Source: Hydrogenothermaceae bacterium (lineage in GTDB: Bacteria; Aquificota; Aquificia; Aquificales; Hydrogenothermaceae). Taken from it: 64,000 nt of DNA. The stretch spans positions 83,479 through 147,478 of the forward strand of contig WFXI01000320.1 of the NCBI GenBank assembly GCA_015490675.1, given 5' to 3'. The notes under the pieces were generated by a model. It made no database searches. It had not been told where the DNA came from and was given only the letters and a program-made list of their open reading frames with translations. Position 1 is the stretch's first letter; the number at the start of each line of letters is the position of its first letter. This document shows, one piece after another, positions 26,802 through 35,538 of this stretch. Both the position numbers and the translations under genes were made by a program.

Positions 26802-26978
26802 TTGAAAGATAAAAAAATAATTCAATTATCAATAAGAATAGATAAAAAGACTTTAGACCAATACAAAATTTGGTTAATAAAAAATGGATATAGAAGTATA
26901 AACCAACATATAAATGAAATAATAAAAGAAATAATAGAAAAAGAAAATAATGAAAAACATAATAGACCTAAAAAATAA
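26802..26978 (+). CDS. small ribbon-helix-helix (CopG/Arc-like) DNA-binding protein (58 aa)
   Basis: A beta strand IIQLSIRIDKKTLDQYKIWL is followed by a turn GYRSINQHINEIIKEIIEK, the strand-helix-helix pattern of RHH repressors. It starts with TTG and has no strong SD, so expression is uncertain. Its 3' end overlaps the next gene by 29 bases, which suggests coupling. Likely an autoregulator of this small two-gene unit or an element regulator. Confidence 0.55.
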   Translation: MKDKKIIQLSIRIDKKTLDQYKIWLIKNGYRSINQHINEIIKEIIEKENNEKHNRPKK

Positions 26979-27321
26979 ATATTTAAGGAAAATTAGAAAA
27001 GGAGCTAGTCTCTGTATAAGAGAAAAGTACCTATATCTTTTTGAAGATGAAGAACTAGTATACAAAACATCCTTTTCACTACACAAGTACTATAAAAATG
27101 GAAAATATATGACATATCAATTAGAAGCATCTATAGAGGGAAAAGGTTTAATAATATCTAGTCTTCAAAGTTCAAAAGGTAGATCTAATCTATACACTCT
27201 GTACAAATTAATAAAAAATTTTAAAGAAATAAAACACATAATAGAAACAATAGAAAATTTAAAGGAATATGAAAAGACACTAGAACAAGCAAAATTTATA
27301 AAACCTAAATCAAAAAGATAG
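26950..27321 (+). CDS. hypothetical protein (123 aa)
   Basis: Basic N-terminus, central beta-rich part (YLYLFEDEELVYKTSFSL), helical C-terminus. The family is unknown. The ATG lies inside the end of the RHH gene. The pairing of a small RHH gene with a second small gene is toxin-antitoxin-like in layout, but no toxin motif is visible, so I do not call it one. Confidence 0.55.
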   Translation: MKNIIDLKNKYLRKIRKGASLCIREKYLYLFEDEELVYKTSFSLHKYYKNGKYMTYQLEASIEGKGLIISSLQSSKGRSNLYTLYKLIKNFKEIKHIIETIENLKEYEKTLEQAKFIKPKSKR

Positions 27322-27361
27322 TCTTTGAACAAATAATATAACTAATCATATAGGAGAAAAA

Positions 27362-28126
27362 ATGTTAACAAGAACATCACAAAAAATAGAAAGAAAAAGA
27401 TCTGTAAAAATAGATATAAGCAAAGATATAAAGTATATCTATAAAATAGTAAATGAAATAGTAAAAAAGTACCCAAAAACAAAAGAATATAAAGAAGATT
27501 TAATATCTGCAGGAATAGAAGGATTAGTAATAGCGAAAGAAAAATATAATCCAGAAAAGGGAACAAAATTTTTAACCTATGCTGCATATCATATAAAAGA
27601 TTTTATTTACAAAGAAATAAGTAAGAATTCCTTAGGGGGATTACAATCAGCAAAACTAACGAAACAAAGAGAAAAAGAAATATTTAAATTACTTAAAGAA
27701 AAAAAAACAATAAAGGAAATATCTAAAGAACTAAACTTAAAAGAAAATACAATAAATAAATACATTGCTCATAAAATAACTTCATATTTAAGCTTAGATG
27801 AAAAGATAAAAACAAAAAATAACGAAACATTTACAAGGCATGAAACAATACCTTCCAGATTTTCCATGAAAGAAGTAGAAAAAGAAATAGATAGAAAAAG
27901 GTTAAAAGAAATATTATTTAAAGCTATAAATATAGAGTTAACAAAAAAAGAAAAATATGTAATACATTACAGAATTTTAGCAGAAAATCAAAAAACTCTT
28001 AAAGAAATAGGAAACCATCTAGGAATATCAAAAGAAAGAGTAAGACAAATAGAAAAAAAAGCCTTATCAAAACTAAGAAAACATCTTAAAAGAAAAAATA
28101 TATCTATAAATGACTTTTTGTATTAA
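27362..28126 (+). CDS. sigma-70-family RNA polymerase sigma factor (regions 2-4)
   Basis: Directs RNA polymerase to promoters. Region 2 is DLISAGIEGLVIAKEKYNPEKGTKFLTYA..HIKDFI (residues about 45-90). A central region-3-like helix-turn-helix (TIKEISKELNLKENTINKYI) follows, then region 4 with LKEIGNHLGISKERVRQIEKKALSKLRKHL near the C-terminus. It lacks region 1.1 and 1.2 and, at 254 aa, resembles an alternative (group 3-type) factor. A GGAG SD precedes the ATG. It is followed by the accessory-gene block in which a repeated leader element occurs, so it may control those genes (inference). Confidence 0.9.
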   Translation: MLTRTSQKIERKRSVKIDISKDIKYIYKIVNEIVKKYPKTKEYKEDLISAGIEGLVIAKEKYNPEKGTKFLTYAAYHIKDFIYKEISKNSLGGLQSAKLTKQREKEIFKLLKEKKTIKEISKELNLKENTINKYIAHKITSYLSLDEKIKTKNNETFTRHETIPSRFSMKEVEKEIDRKRLKEILFKAINIELTKKEKYVIHYRILAENQKTLKEIGNHLGISKERVRQIEKKALSKLRKHLKRKNISINDFLY

Positions 28127-28173
28127 AAATTAAAAGTTTTTTTAATACAAATTAATTCTTAAGAGGTAAAAAA

Positions 28174-28521
28174 ATGAGTCACACTTCAGAAATTGATCTT
28201 CAATTAAAAGATAAAAAAACACTTATAAAAGTTCTAAACAAACTAAATATTAGTTATTCAGAAGGAGTCCATAAACTATTTTCAACTACTGAAAAAGGAT
28301 TAGGAATAAATTTGCCAGGATGGAAATATCCAGCAGTAATAAAAGACGATGGAAGTGTAGCATTTGATAATTATAATGGAAAATGGGGAAAAATAGAAGA
28401 ACTTAATAAAGTCAAAGCACATTACACTGCAGAAATAGCAAAAAAAGAAATGAAGAAAAAAGGATATAAATGCATAGAAAAAGAAATAAACGGAAAAATA
28501 CAAATAAGATTTATAAAGTAA
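28174..28521 (+). CDS. DUF1257 / Ycf35-like protein
   Basis: Begins MSHTSEIDLQLKDKKTLIKVL, the characteristic start of the Ycf35/DUF1257 family, and has the expected length (115 aa). Biochemical role unknown. Family members are typically encoded next to DUF2997 proteins and AAA ATPases. Here a DUF2997 gene follows at 21 bp and a Ycf46-like ATPase 0.6 kb downstream, so the set is conserved. The preceding intergenic sequence contains an ATTAAAAGTT leader motif. Confidence 0.8.
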   Translation: MSHTSEIDLQLKDKKTLIKVLNKLNISYSEGVHKLFSTTEKGLGINLPGWKYPAVIKDDGSVAFDNYNGKWGKIEELNKVKAHYTAEIAKKEMKKKGYKCIEKEINGKIQIRFIK

Positions 28522-28542
28522 TCCAAAAAAAAGGAGAGATAA

Positions 28543-28737
28543 ATGAAAGAAATAAAAATTGAAATAGATTTAAATACAGGAGAGACTTATATAGAAACTT
28601 CTGGATTTAAAGGAAACGAATGCTTTATAGAAACAAAAAACTTAAAAAACAAATTAGGTAATATTAAAAAGGAAATAAAAAAAGAAGAATTCTACAAAAA
28701 AACAAAAACAGAAAATAAAATAAAAAGAGGTTTATAA
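28543..28737 (+). CDS. DUF2997-like small protein
   Basis: 64 aa. It begins with a strand-turn-strand IKIEIDLNTGETYIETSGFKG followed by a helix containing NECFIETKNL, matching the DUF2997 pattern (a G-[FY]-x-G-x2-C turn before a helix). Function unknown. It lies between the DUF1257 gene and a 103-aa gene whose ATG follows its stop directly. The C-terminal 20 residues are a Lys-rich tail beyond the usual domain. Confidence 0.7.
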   Translation: MKEIKIEIDLNTGETYIETSGFKGNECFIETKNLKNKLGNIKKEIKKEEFYKKTKTENKIKRGL

Positions 28738-29049
28738 ATGATAATAGAAATAGATAAAACAGGAAAAGCATATGGTTTAGATGAAGATTTAAAAGAAATC
28801 TTTAACGAAGAAGATTTCTCTACTACAAATAAAAAGAGATTTTCCTATATATACCCGAAAAATATATTGCTAAGAGCAATATTTAAATTCATAAGAAAAA
28901 TTTTCTCAGATGAAAGTAAATTAGCAAATTGGACAAGATCTTGGAAATGTGAATGGATTGTTTTAATAAATAAAAAAGTTTATGGACCTTTCAAGACAAG
29001 AAAAAAAGCCATCGAGTTTGAGAAAACTATGTTTTACTCCTCTCTCTAA
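28738..29049 (+). CDS. hypothetical protein (103 aa)
   Basis: Unknown family. The C-terminal part (CEWIVLINKKVYGPFKTRKK) resembles a small beta-rich module with a basic tail. Start codon abuts the stop of the DUF2997 gene, so translation is coupled. It is followed by palindrome copy 3. Confidence 0.55.
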   Translation: MIIEIDKTGKAYGLDEDLKEIFNEEDFSTTNKKRFSYIYPKNILLRAIFKFIRKIFSDESKLANWTRSWKCEWIVLINKKVYGPFKTRKKAIEFEKTMFYSSL

Positions 29050-29073
29050 TTTGATTATAAATTTATAATCAAA
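29050..29073. repeat. AAATTT-centred palindrome, copy 3
   Basis: Perfect 24-bp copy of the half-site TTTGATTATAAA and its reverse complement. It starts at the stop codon of the 103-aa gene and lies 58 bp before the start of the Ycf46-like ATPase gene. Confidence 0.8.
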
Positions 29074-29130
29074 TTAAAATTAAGAAAAAAAAGAAAAAAC
29101 ACCAACCCAACAACATAAAAGGAGTTCAAA

Positions 29131-30606
29131 ATGAAAAAAATAGAAACCTATTTAAATGCAGATACCCCCTGTATTTGGATAAATACTCACGAATATAAAA
29201 GAGCAATAAAAATACTAGACAATATATTAAAAGAACAAGTAAAAACATTAAGAATATGGAGTATAACAAAAGAAATACATTCATTAAACAAAGAAACTTT
29301 AACAAATATTGAGAAACAAGTAATAGAAGATGTATCTGAACAAACACAATCAATAGCAGAATTACCACTAAACTATATACTAGACCCTAGAATATTAACA
29401 ACAGTAATGGTGCTACTAGATTATCATAGATTTCTAGATGAAATATTCATAGCAAGAAAACTACTAGATGCCATAGAAAACGAAAACTTCAATCAAATAA
29501 TAATAATATCTCCAAATCCAGTAATTCCTACAGAAATAGAAAAATATATAACAATAATAGATTTACCTTTACCTAGTGAAAAAGAGTTAGAAAATAAACT
29601 TATAGAAACTGTAAAAGAACAAAGCTTTGATGAAAACTTTAAAGAAAAATTGAAAAATGATGAAAATCTAAGAAAAAATCTTGCAAAAGCAGGAAAAGGT
29701 CTAACTCTAACCGAGTTTGAAGAAGCAATTTCAATATCTTTAAAGGATAAAGATATTATTGATTTAAAAGACATTTTTGAGCAAAAGAAACAGCTCGTCA
29801 AAAAAACTTCCGGGCTTGAAATATTTGACCCTGAAGATATTGATGAAATAAAAGGACTAGATATTGCAAAAAACTACATAACAAAAGCAATAAAATCAGG
29901 CATAGGAAAAGGAAGTTTACTTGTTGGTATACCAGGAACAGGTAAATCTTTACTGGCAAAACAAATAGGAAAAATAACAGAACTTCCAACAATCGTTCTA
30001 GACCTTGGAGCAATATTTGGTTCCCTTGTTGGAGAATCTGAAAGAAACATATCTCACGCCCTTAAAACTGTTGAGGCTATGGCTCCCTGCATATTATTTA
30101 TTGATGAACTGGAAAAGGGACTTTCTGGTATTAACTCATCTGACAAAACAGATGGCGGAACAGGCTCAAGAGTTTTTGGAAAATTTTTAACCTGGCTTAA
30201 TGATAAAAATTCTGGAGTCTATGTAATAGCCACAGCAAACGACATTTCAAAACTTCCACCTGAATTTACAAGAAGTGGAAGATGGAACTGGATATTCTTT
30301 GTTGATCTTCCAAATAAAGAAGAAAGAGAAGAAATGCTCAAATACTACTGCAAAAAATACGGCGTTAAATACACTCCTGTAAATACAGAAAACTTTACAG
30401 GGGCTGAAATTAAGGCTCTTGTTGAAAATGCTTACATACTTGGATGCTCTTTAGAGGAGGCTAAAGAGTCTGTAATTCCAATATATATGACAAGAAAAGA
30501 AGAAATAGAACACATGAGAAAAATGGCTAGAGGAAGATTTATTCCTGCTTCAAAACCAGAAAGTAAAAAACCTAAAGTTACAAAAAGAAAATTAACATCT
30601 GTTTAA
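29131..30606 (+). CDS. Ycf46-like AAA+ ATPase
   Basis: AAA+ ATPase of unknown substrate. The N-terminal 200 residues show the Ycf46 layout (TPCIWINTHEYKRAIKIL; later IIIISPNPVIPTEIEKYI, DLPLPSEKEL). The ATPase domain has Walker A GIPGTGKS (about residue 270), Walker B LFIDELEKGL, a sensor 1 region ATANDISKLPPEF, and an arginine-finger-like FTRSGRWN. The 491 aa match the family. It is clustered with Ycf35/DUF1257 and DUF2997 proteins, a known association. A paralogue lies at 46920. The SD is GGAG. Confidence 0.85.
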   Translation: MKKIETYLNADTPCIWINTHEYKRAIKILDNILKEQVKTLRIWSITKEIHSLNKETLTNIEKQVIEDVSEQTQSIAELPLNYILDPRILTTVMVLLDYHRFLDEIFIARKLLDAIENENFNQIIIISPNPVIPTEIEKYITIIDLPLPSEKELENKLIETVKEQSFDENFKEKLKNDENLRKNLAKAGKGLTLTEFEEAISISLKDKDIIDLKDIFEQKKQLVKKTSGLEIFDPEDIDEIKGLDIAKNYITKAIKSGIGKGSLLVGIPGTGKSLLAKQIGKITELPTIVLDLGAIFGSLVGESERNISHALKTVEAMAPCILFIDELEKGLSGINSSDKTDGGTGSRVFGKFLTWLNDKNSGVYVIATANDISKLPPEFTRSGRWNWIFFVDLPNKEEREEMLKYYCKKYGVKYTPVNTENFTGAEIKALVENAYILGCSLEEAKESVIPIYMTRKEEIEHMRKMARGRFIPASKPESKKPKVTKRKLTSV

Positions 30607-30620
30607 GGAGAAAAGAAACA

Positions 30621-31550
30621 ATGAAAACTTTACCCCTTTTTGAAAAAACATCTCCAAAGTTTGAACTATTTTTTACAGATGAAGTGGATAAGAAATATTT
30701 AGAAAAGCATCCCGCTTTAAATGCATATTCAAACCTTTTTGACAGCAATCTTCTTCTTCCTCTTTTAAAAAATAAACCATTAAAAAATGAACTTTATATC
30801 AAAGAAACCGCAATCAAAGTTCTATTAGAAAAAGAAAAAATCCAGTATAAGCAAGACTTAAACAAGCTGAAAAACTATACTGAAAAAGAAATTAAAGCAA
30901 TCATATACTCAAAAAAACATTCTCAAGAAAATATTCTACAAATCTACCTTAACGAAAATTACTCTCCTGTTGCAGTTTACAGAAAACAACCTGAAAAAGT
31001 AGCAAAAATAATAACTGTAAAAAAACACCCTGAAAAAATAGCAGCAATTGATTTTCTTTTACATATAGCTCATTTTTCAGAAGATATAAGCAAAGAAAAA
31101 ATAAACGAAATAATGATAAGTAAAATTGACAAAATTATAAATTCAAGAAAAAACTTAGAAAGCATCCTTGAAAATGCTATAAAAGAATTTGAGGTTTCTG
31201 ACATTATATTTACAAGTCTAAACACTTTTTATGTAATATCTGTAAAAGATAAAAAAATAAAAATTGAAGTAGACAAAATAAAACAATATTACACTCAAGA
31301 ATGTGAAGATTTTTCTTTTGATATTGAAAATGTCCCAGAAGATCCAATCTCTTTAAAAGAAGAAATGAAAATCCTAAAAATGCATATTAAAAATATTTTT
31401 AAAAGGAATAACACAGAATCTCTAACAAAATTACCTGAGGAAGATAAACAAGATGTTATTTATACATATATAAAATATAAAAAGTTAAAAGAAAAAATAA
31501 ATCTAGAAAAAAAGGCTAAAAAAAATGAAAAACAACGAGCTACTCAATAA
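30621..31550 (+). CDS. hypothetical protein (309 aa)
   Basis: Unknown family, mostly helical. Starts MKTLPLFEKT; the LPLF is weakly reminiscent of a clamp-binding peptide but lacks the glutamine. Good GGAG SD, 14 bp after the Ycf46-like gene. It overlaps the PP-loop gene by 26 bp, so all three are likely one operon. Confidence 0.6.
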   Translation: MKTLPLFEKTSPKFELFFTDEVDKKYLEKHPALNAYSNLFDSNLLLPLLKNKPLKNELYIKETAIKVLLEKEKIQYKQDLNKLKNYTEKEIKAIIYSKKHSQENILQIYLNENYSPVAVYRKQPEKVAKIITVKKHPEKIAAIDFLLHIAHFSEDISKEKINEIMISKIDKIINSRKNLESILENAIKEFEVSDIIFTSLNTFYVISVKDKKIKIEVDKIKQYYTQECEDFSFDIENVPEDPISLKEEMKILKMHIKNIFKRNNTESLTKLPEEDKQDVIYTYIKYKKLKEKINLEKKAKKNEKQRATQ

Positions 31551-32427
31551 AATTAAATCAGATTATGATATGTACTATGTGGCTGTATCTGGAGGTAAAG
31601 ATTCAACAGCTACTTTACTTTGGTGTCTTGATAATCTTCCAAAAGAAAAAATAAAAGTCTTTTTTATAGATATTGGCAATGAATCAACTATTACATTAGA
31701 TTACATAAGATATCTTGAACAAGAATTAAAGCATAGAATATGGAGAATAACACCTAAAAAGACCTTCTCAGAACTTATTCTAGAAAAAAAATTCTTTCCA
31801 TCTCCATATGCAAGATTTTGCACAAATCTACTTAAAATAGAACCTGCAAAGGAAATACTAAATATACTAAAAGGAAAGAAAAAAAATATAGAAAACATAA
31901 AAAACACAGACCAGATTATAAAAATAAAAAATTCCTTACCTAAAAATCCAAAAATACTTGTTATTACTGGAGTAAGGGCAGATGAATCACTTACAAGAAG
32001 TAAATACTCCCAATACGACAAAAACAATCCTTTAACCCAAACAGATGTCTTTCGTCCTATACTCTACTGGAGTGTGGAAGATGTTTTTAACTATCTTAAA
32101 GAGAAAAAAATAAAACCAAATCCTCTTTATGAAATGGGATGTAGTAGAGTTGGATGCTTCCCTTGTATATTTGCAAAAGAAAAAGAAATAAAACTTTTAT
32201 TTGAAAACCAAAATTTTGAATACGATAGAAAAAGAATAATACTTTTAGAAGAAAAAATAGGAAGAAAATTCTTTATACATAAATCTCTAAAGGAAAAATA
32301 TAACTATATAAAAAGAAATGAAAAAAAAGAAAATTTATCCTTATTTAATACTTCAAAAGATAAAGAAAAAGAAAAAAAAGAAGATACAGATATATGTACT
32401 GTCAAAGGGTTTAGCTTTTGCGAATAA
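31525..32427 (+). CDS. PAPS reductase-family PP-loop protein
   Basis: Adenine-nucleotide alpha-hydrolase fold. The PP-loop VSGGKDST is at residues about 20-27, and FCTNLLKIEPA, TGVRADES and FRPILYWSVEDVF follow, as in the PAPS reductase/DndC-like group. Four cysteines near the end of the core (GCSRVGCFPC) suggest a metal or Fe-S site. Related proteins occur widely on phages and plasmids, some in DNA modification, but no dnd partners are seen here. The substrate is therefore unknown. It follows the Ycf46-like set by overlap. Confidence 0.85.
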   Translation: MKNNELLNKIKSDYDMYYVAVSGGKDSTATLLWCLDNLPKEKIKVFFIDIGNESTITLDYIRYLEQELKHRIWRITPKKTFSELILEKKFFPSPYARFCTNLLKIEPAKEILNILKGKKKNIENIKNTDQIIKIKNSLPKNPKILVITGVRADESLTRSKYSQYDKNNPLTQTDVFRPILYWSVEDVFNYLKEKKIKPNPLYEMGCSRVGCFPCIFAKEKEIKLLFENQNFEYDRKRIILLEEKIGRKFFIHKSLKEKYNYIKRNEKKENLSLFNTSKDKEKEKKEDTDICTVKGFSFCE

Positions 32428-32464
32428 AATTTGTCAATGAAAAATTAAAATAAAAAGGTAAAAA

Positions 32465-32692
32465 ATGAAAAAATATGGATTACTAACTTTATTACTTTTT
32501 ATAAGAATAATAACACTTAGCAGCATTATACTTATAACACTAAAACTCCTAGGGAAAAACATAGAATTTGAATATAATCTCTTACTGACTACCTGGATTA
32601 CATCAACAATAGTAACACTAGTATTAAGACACTTTATAGAATTGAAAATTTTCAGGAAAAAGGGAAAACACCCAATAAAATTGAAAAAATAA
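32465..32692 (+). CDS. small membrane protein (75 aa)
   Basis: Two hydrophobic segments (about residues 5-27 and 36-55) and a basic tail FRKKGKHP. AAGG SD ahead of the ATG. No family recognised. Confidence 0.55.
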   Translation: MKKYGLLTLLLFIRIITLSSIILITLKLLGKNIEFEYNLLLTTWITSTIVTLVLRHFIELKIFRKKGKHPIKLKK

Positions 32693-32719
32693 TCATTAAA
32701 ATTTAAAAAAGGAGAAGAT

Positions 32720-33211
32720 ATGATAAAAAAATTGCTTAAAAAAATAGAACACTTAGATAATAACAAAAAAATAACAATAAAAATAAACGATGAATTTGCC
32801 ACTTATATTGAAGCTGGCAAACTAAAAAATGCATTAAAAGAAAAAGGAAAAATATTTTTTGAAGATGGATGTTACGATGTATTCATAGACTTTACAAAAA
32901 CTTTTCCTTACAGTTCCTACGGGTGGTATAAAAGATACGGCCTACTTTCCTTTAATGGTAAAACCCCTACCTTATTTAGAGATGGAGATAACTGGAAAAT
33001 ATATAAAGATGACCTCTCAAATATCCCTTATTACTTTTATGACATAACAGAAAAAAACAATGGACCAGGATTTTACAACTTAATTGAAGAAGATTTAATG
33101 CCAGAAGAAGAATATGAAAAAACATACAACTGTTACTACTTTGAAAACATATATCAAATTAAAATAAAAGAATTCGAAACAGATACTATACTCGCAAAAT
33201 TACAAGTTTGA
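32720..33211 (+). CDS. hypothetical protein (163 aa)
   Basis: Soluble, Tyr/Phe-rich, with acidic C-terminal half. AAGGAG SD 6 bases from ATG. No motif recognised. Part of the run of small accessory genes on the plus strand. Confidence 0.55.
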   Translation: MIKKLLKKIEHLDNNKKITIKINDEFATYIEAGKLKNALKEKGKIFFEDGCYDVFIDFTKTFPYSSYGWYKRYGLLSFNGKTPTLFRDGDNWKIYKDDLSNIPYYFYDITEKNNGPGFYNLIEEDLMPEEEYEKTYNCYYFENIYQIKIKEFETDTILAKLQV

Positions 33212-33260
33212 AATCTTAAATTTAATTCTCCACAAAATTTAACACTCAAAACTTCTTCTT

Positions 33261-33304
33261 TTTAAATCTAAAAGTTTCATAAGTAAATTTTTTCCTACAA
33301 GGAG
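33261..33304 (+). promoter_or_regulatory. CTAAAAGTT leader element
   Basis: TTTAAATCTAAAAGTTTCAT followed by AAGTAAATTTTTTCC and GGAG, just before the ATG at 33311. One of at least ten similar upstream elements in the window (see findings). Confidence 0.5.
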
Positions 33305-33310
33305 ATTAAA

Positions 33311-33562
33311 ATGAAACTTTTTGAAAGAGAAATGGCTATGCCAAAATGGAAATACACAATGTTCAAAACAATGGACATCCTAAGATCTAAAGAATTCTGG
33401 AAAAAACTATTTGAAGGAATAATACTCGTTCTAGGTACTACTTTACTAAGTATTGCCTTTTGGATGATTATGTGGATTTTTGGAGAAGACGAGCTAAAAG
33501 TGAATAGGGAAAATCCTGACTACCAAATAAAGCAAAATACTACCTACCAAAAAGCCGATTAA
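33311..33562 (+). CDS. small membrane protein (83 aa)
   Basis: Amphipathic N-terminal part, then one transmembrane segment (about residues 36-55, GIILVLGTTLLSIAFWMIMW) and a polar tail. GGAG SD. Unknown family. Confidence 0.6.
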   Translation: MKLFEREMAMPKWKYTMFKTMDILRSKEFWKKLFEGIILVLGTTLLSIAFWMIMWIFGEDELKVNRENPDYQIKQNTTYQKAD

Positions 33563-33662
33563 CTGTCCTATAAAATATCCTAATTCTTTTTCGTCCATAA
33601 AAATAATATTCGACACATTAAAATCATTCTTAAAATTATTTTATAGTCAAAGGAGAAGAATA

Positions 33663-34301
33663 ATGAAAAAAGTTTTGCCCCCTTGGATGTTAACACAAAA
33701 AGAATATGAAGAAATATTTAAAATTTTAGAAAAACAAGAAAAAATGTCAGAAAGAGAAGCGAAAATTCTAAAATTTTACTTTGATCACTTCTTTCTGACA
33801 GGAATGACAAATCATAAAGACTGGGTTAGAGAAGCATTAATAAAAGGAGAAGTAGTCCCTAAAAAAACTCTGAAAGAATATCCTGACCTTAAAATAGAAA
33901 AAATTCCAGATGCAATCATATGGCCAGAATATAACCTTATTCCGGATTTCACTGAAATCTCTATATGGCTAAAGAACACAATAGAAAGGCAACCAGGTTT
34001 TATAAGCATTTTAACAAAAGCTCTAGAAGAAGCAGCAAATAAAATCCCCGATATTAAATTCTCAAGAATTTATGTTTACATAACAGAAAAACCTTACCTC
34101 GAATATCTTCCTTTGCAGTTAAACCCATCAAAAGAAATCCAGCCTTATTTGCTAACAACAAGAAAAGCAATAAAAGAATTAATTCCTAAACTAAAAGAAT
34201 ATGAAAAAAAACTAACTGAAGAAATTATAGAAAAAACCGGATTTGATCCCTTCAAAGTTTTAAAAGAAACTTCAAAAGAATTTAATAAAAAATACAACTA
34301 A
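33663..34301 (+). CDS. hypothetical protein (212 aa)
   Basis: Soluble, mixed alpha/beta, with Trp and Pro clusters (PPWMLTQKEYEEI, IIWPEYNLIPDF). No family recognised. The upstream 100 bp are gene-free. AAAGGAG SD. Confidence 0.55.
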   Translation: MKKVLPPWMLTQKEYEEIFKILEKQEKMSEREAKILKFYFDHFFLTGMTNHKDWVREALIKGEVVPKKTLKEYPDLKIEKIPDAIIWPEYNLIPDFTEISIWLKNTIERQPGFISILTKALEEAANKIPDIKFSRIYVYITEKPYLEYLPLQLNPSKEIQPYLLTTRKAIKELIPKLKEYEKKLTEEIIEKTGFDPFKVLKETSKEFNKKYN

Positions 34302-34316
34302 CCACCTTTCCCATCC

Positions 34317-34335
34317 TTTTTAAAATCTAAAAGTT
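34317..34335 (+). promoter_or_regulatory. CTAAAAGTT leader element
   Basis: TTTTTAAAATCTAAAAGTT lies 40 bp before the ATG at 34375, followed by CTTTTAAATTTTAAAC. Same element as at 33261 and 51734. Confidence 0.5.
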
Positions 34336-34374
34336 ATTCTTTTAAATTTTAAACACAGATACAGGAGAACAAAA

Positions 34375-34608
34375 ATGGGACTAATGAAAGACCAGCTTGG
34401 AAGATACTTAGATGAACTTCAAAGACAAAAAGACTACTATGACTATTACCACGAGGAATATCCAGAGAAACTTAAAGAAAAACTTGAAGAATGGAGAATG
34501 ATAGATGATGAGCCACCACTACCACCAGAAGAAGAAGAATTTATAGTAAAAGACAAAAATTTAGAAGAAAAAGATGATGATGATTTGAAAAACAATGAAA
34601 GGAGGTAA
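34375..34608 (+). CDS. small acidic hypothetical protein (77 aa)
   Basis: Charged helix (LDELQRQKDYYDYYHEEYPE), then a Pro/Glu-rich linker (PPLPPEEEE) and acidic tail. No family recognised. CAGGAGA SD. The next gene's SD (GGAGG) is inside its end. Confidence 0.55.
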   Translation: MGLMKDQLGRYLDELQRQKDYYDYYHEEYPEKLKEKLEEWRMIDDEPPLPPEEEEFIVKDKNLEEKDDDDLKNNERR

Positions 34609-34613
34609 AAACG

Positions 34614-35165
34614 ATGGGAGCATACTATCACGCAGTAATTGGAAAAAATAAAAAAAGATTGAAAAGACTATCTTCTTGGCAAGCAAATAACGGAGCAAAA
34701 CTGTTAGAACACTCTTATTTAGACAATAACTATGTGAACACTGTTATGAACAAACTTTTAAACAAGCCTCAGAAACTTGGCTGGCTTTGTGATTATCACA
34801 AGGGAGAAATTGACTGGAATAATGTTCCTGAAAATAAAAAATGGCAGCCAAAGGTATTAAAAGGGGACTGCTATGTAATAAATCACGATAAAAAAGAATA
34901 CATAGACATTAAAAAGTATAGAGAACTTGCTTTAAAAGATAAAGCATTCCACAAAATTTTTGATGGTTTTGTTTACATAATTCACCCTGTTCCACTTTTA
35001 ACAAACTCAGACAAAACTGCAATGGGAGGAGGAGATTACGGAGAGGATTATTTCCTTAGAGGACATTGGTATTTAGACACTATAGAGGTTAAAAATAAAC
35101 TCCCTAAAAAAATTAAAGAAGAATATACAGATATAACAGAACAATCTCTCGTATTATACGAATAA
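34614..35165 (+). CDS. hypothetical protein (183 aa)
   Basis: Begins MGAYYHAVIGKNKKR and contains GAKLLEHSYLDN; this type of start is seen in small phage/plasmid proteins of unknown function. Tyr/Trp-rich, soluble. GGAGG SD. Its frame stays open beyond its TAA to 35528, but the following zinc-ribbon sequence is better explained by its own start plus a frameshift (see next entry). Confidence 0.6.
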   Translation: MGAYYHAVIGKNKKRLKRLSSWQANNGAKLLEHSYLDNNYVNTVMNKLLNKPQKLGWLCDYHKGEIDWNNVPENKKWQPKVLKGDCYVINHDKKEYIDIKKYRELALKDKAFHKIFDGFVYIIHPVPLLTNSDKTAMGGGDYGEDYFLRGHWYLDTIEVKNKLPKKIKEEYTDITEQSLVLYE

Positions 35166-35187
35166 ACCACGAAAAGAGATAAGAAAG

Positions 35188-35528
35188 ATGAAGCTAGAAA
35201 AAAAGTTTTTGATAAAGAAGTTAAATGTCCTTCTTGCAATTATAAAACCCACATTCCCTTTTCTTTAGATAAACAAAATTGGTTTTGTGGAAAATGCATA
35301 GCAGATATTATCAGCAGAGATTACATAGTTGCAGATAAAACTTTTAATCCAAATGACTTTCCTGATGTTCTCTTTCCAAATTGGTACGACAAGGAATATT
35401 TTGAAGAAACATACGGAAAAAAACTTACAGATGAGCAGTGGCAAAAGCTGAAAGAAGAACTTGAATATTCTGAAATTATGGACAATGTGTCTGACATAGT
35501 CTACGAATTAATTCCAAATGAAATATAA
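35188..35528 (+). pseudogene. zinc-ribbon gene needing a -1 frameshift at A AAA AAG
   Basis: An intact, protein-like frame (35166-35528) has no ATG, GTG or TTG before its zinc ribbon (CPSC-x16-CGKC). An ATG at 35188 lies in the neighbouring frame. Five codons later it meets A AAA AAG (35199-35205), the classic -1 slippery heptamer, and a -1 shift enters exactly the zinc-ribbon frame. The product would be about 113 aa. Its C-terminal 60 residues (FNPNDFPDVLFPNWYDKEYF) are clearly paralogous to the next gene. Alternatives: a single-base indel in the A-tract (sequencing error or real mutation) or transcriptional slippage, as known for dnaX in Thermus. Sequence alone cannot choose. Confidence 0.6.
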
Positions 35529-35538
35529 GGAGAGAAAA

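Noticed and set aside
26802..27321. Toxin-antitoxin pair
   Set aside because: Layout fits but the second protein has no recognisable toxin motif.
31525..32427. DndC of a DNA phosphorothioation system
   Set aside because: PP-loop family fits but no other dnd genes are nearby.
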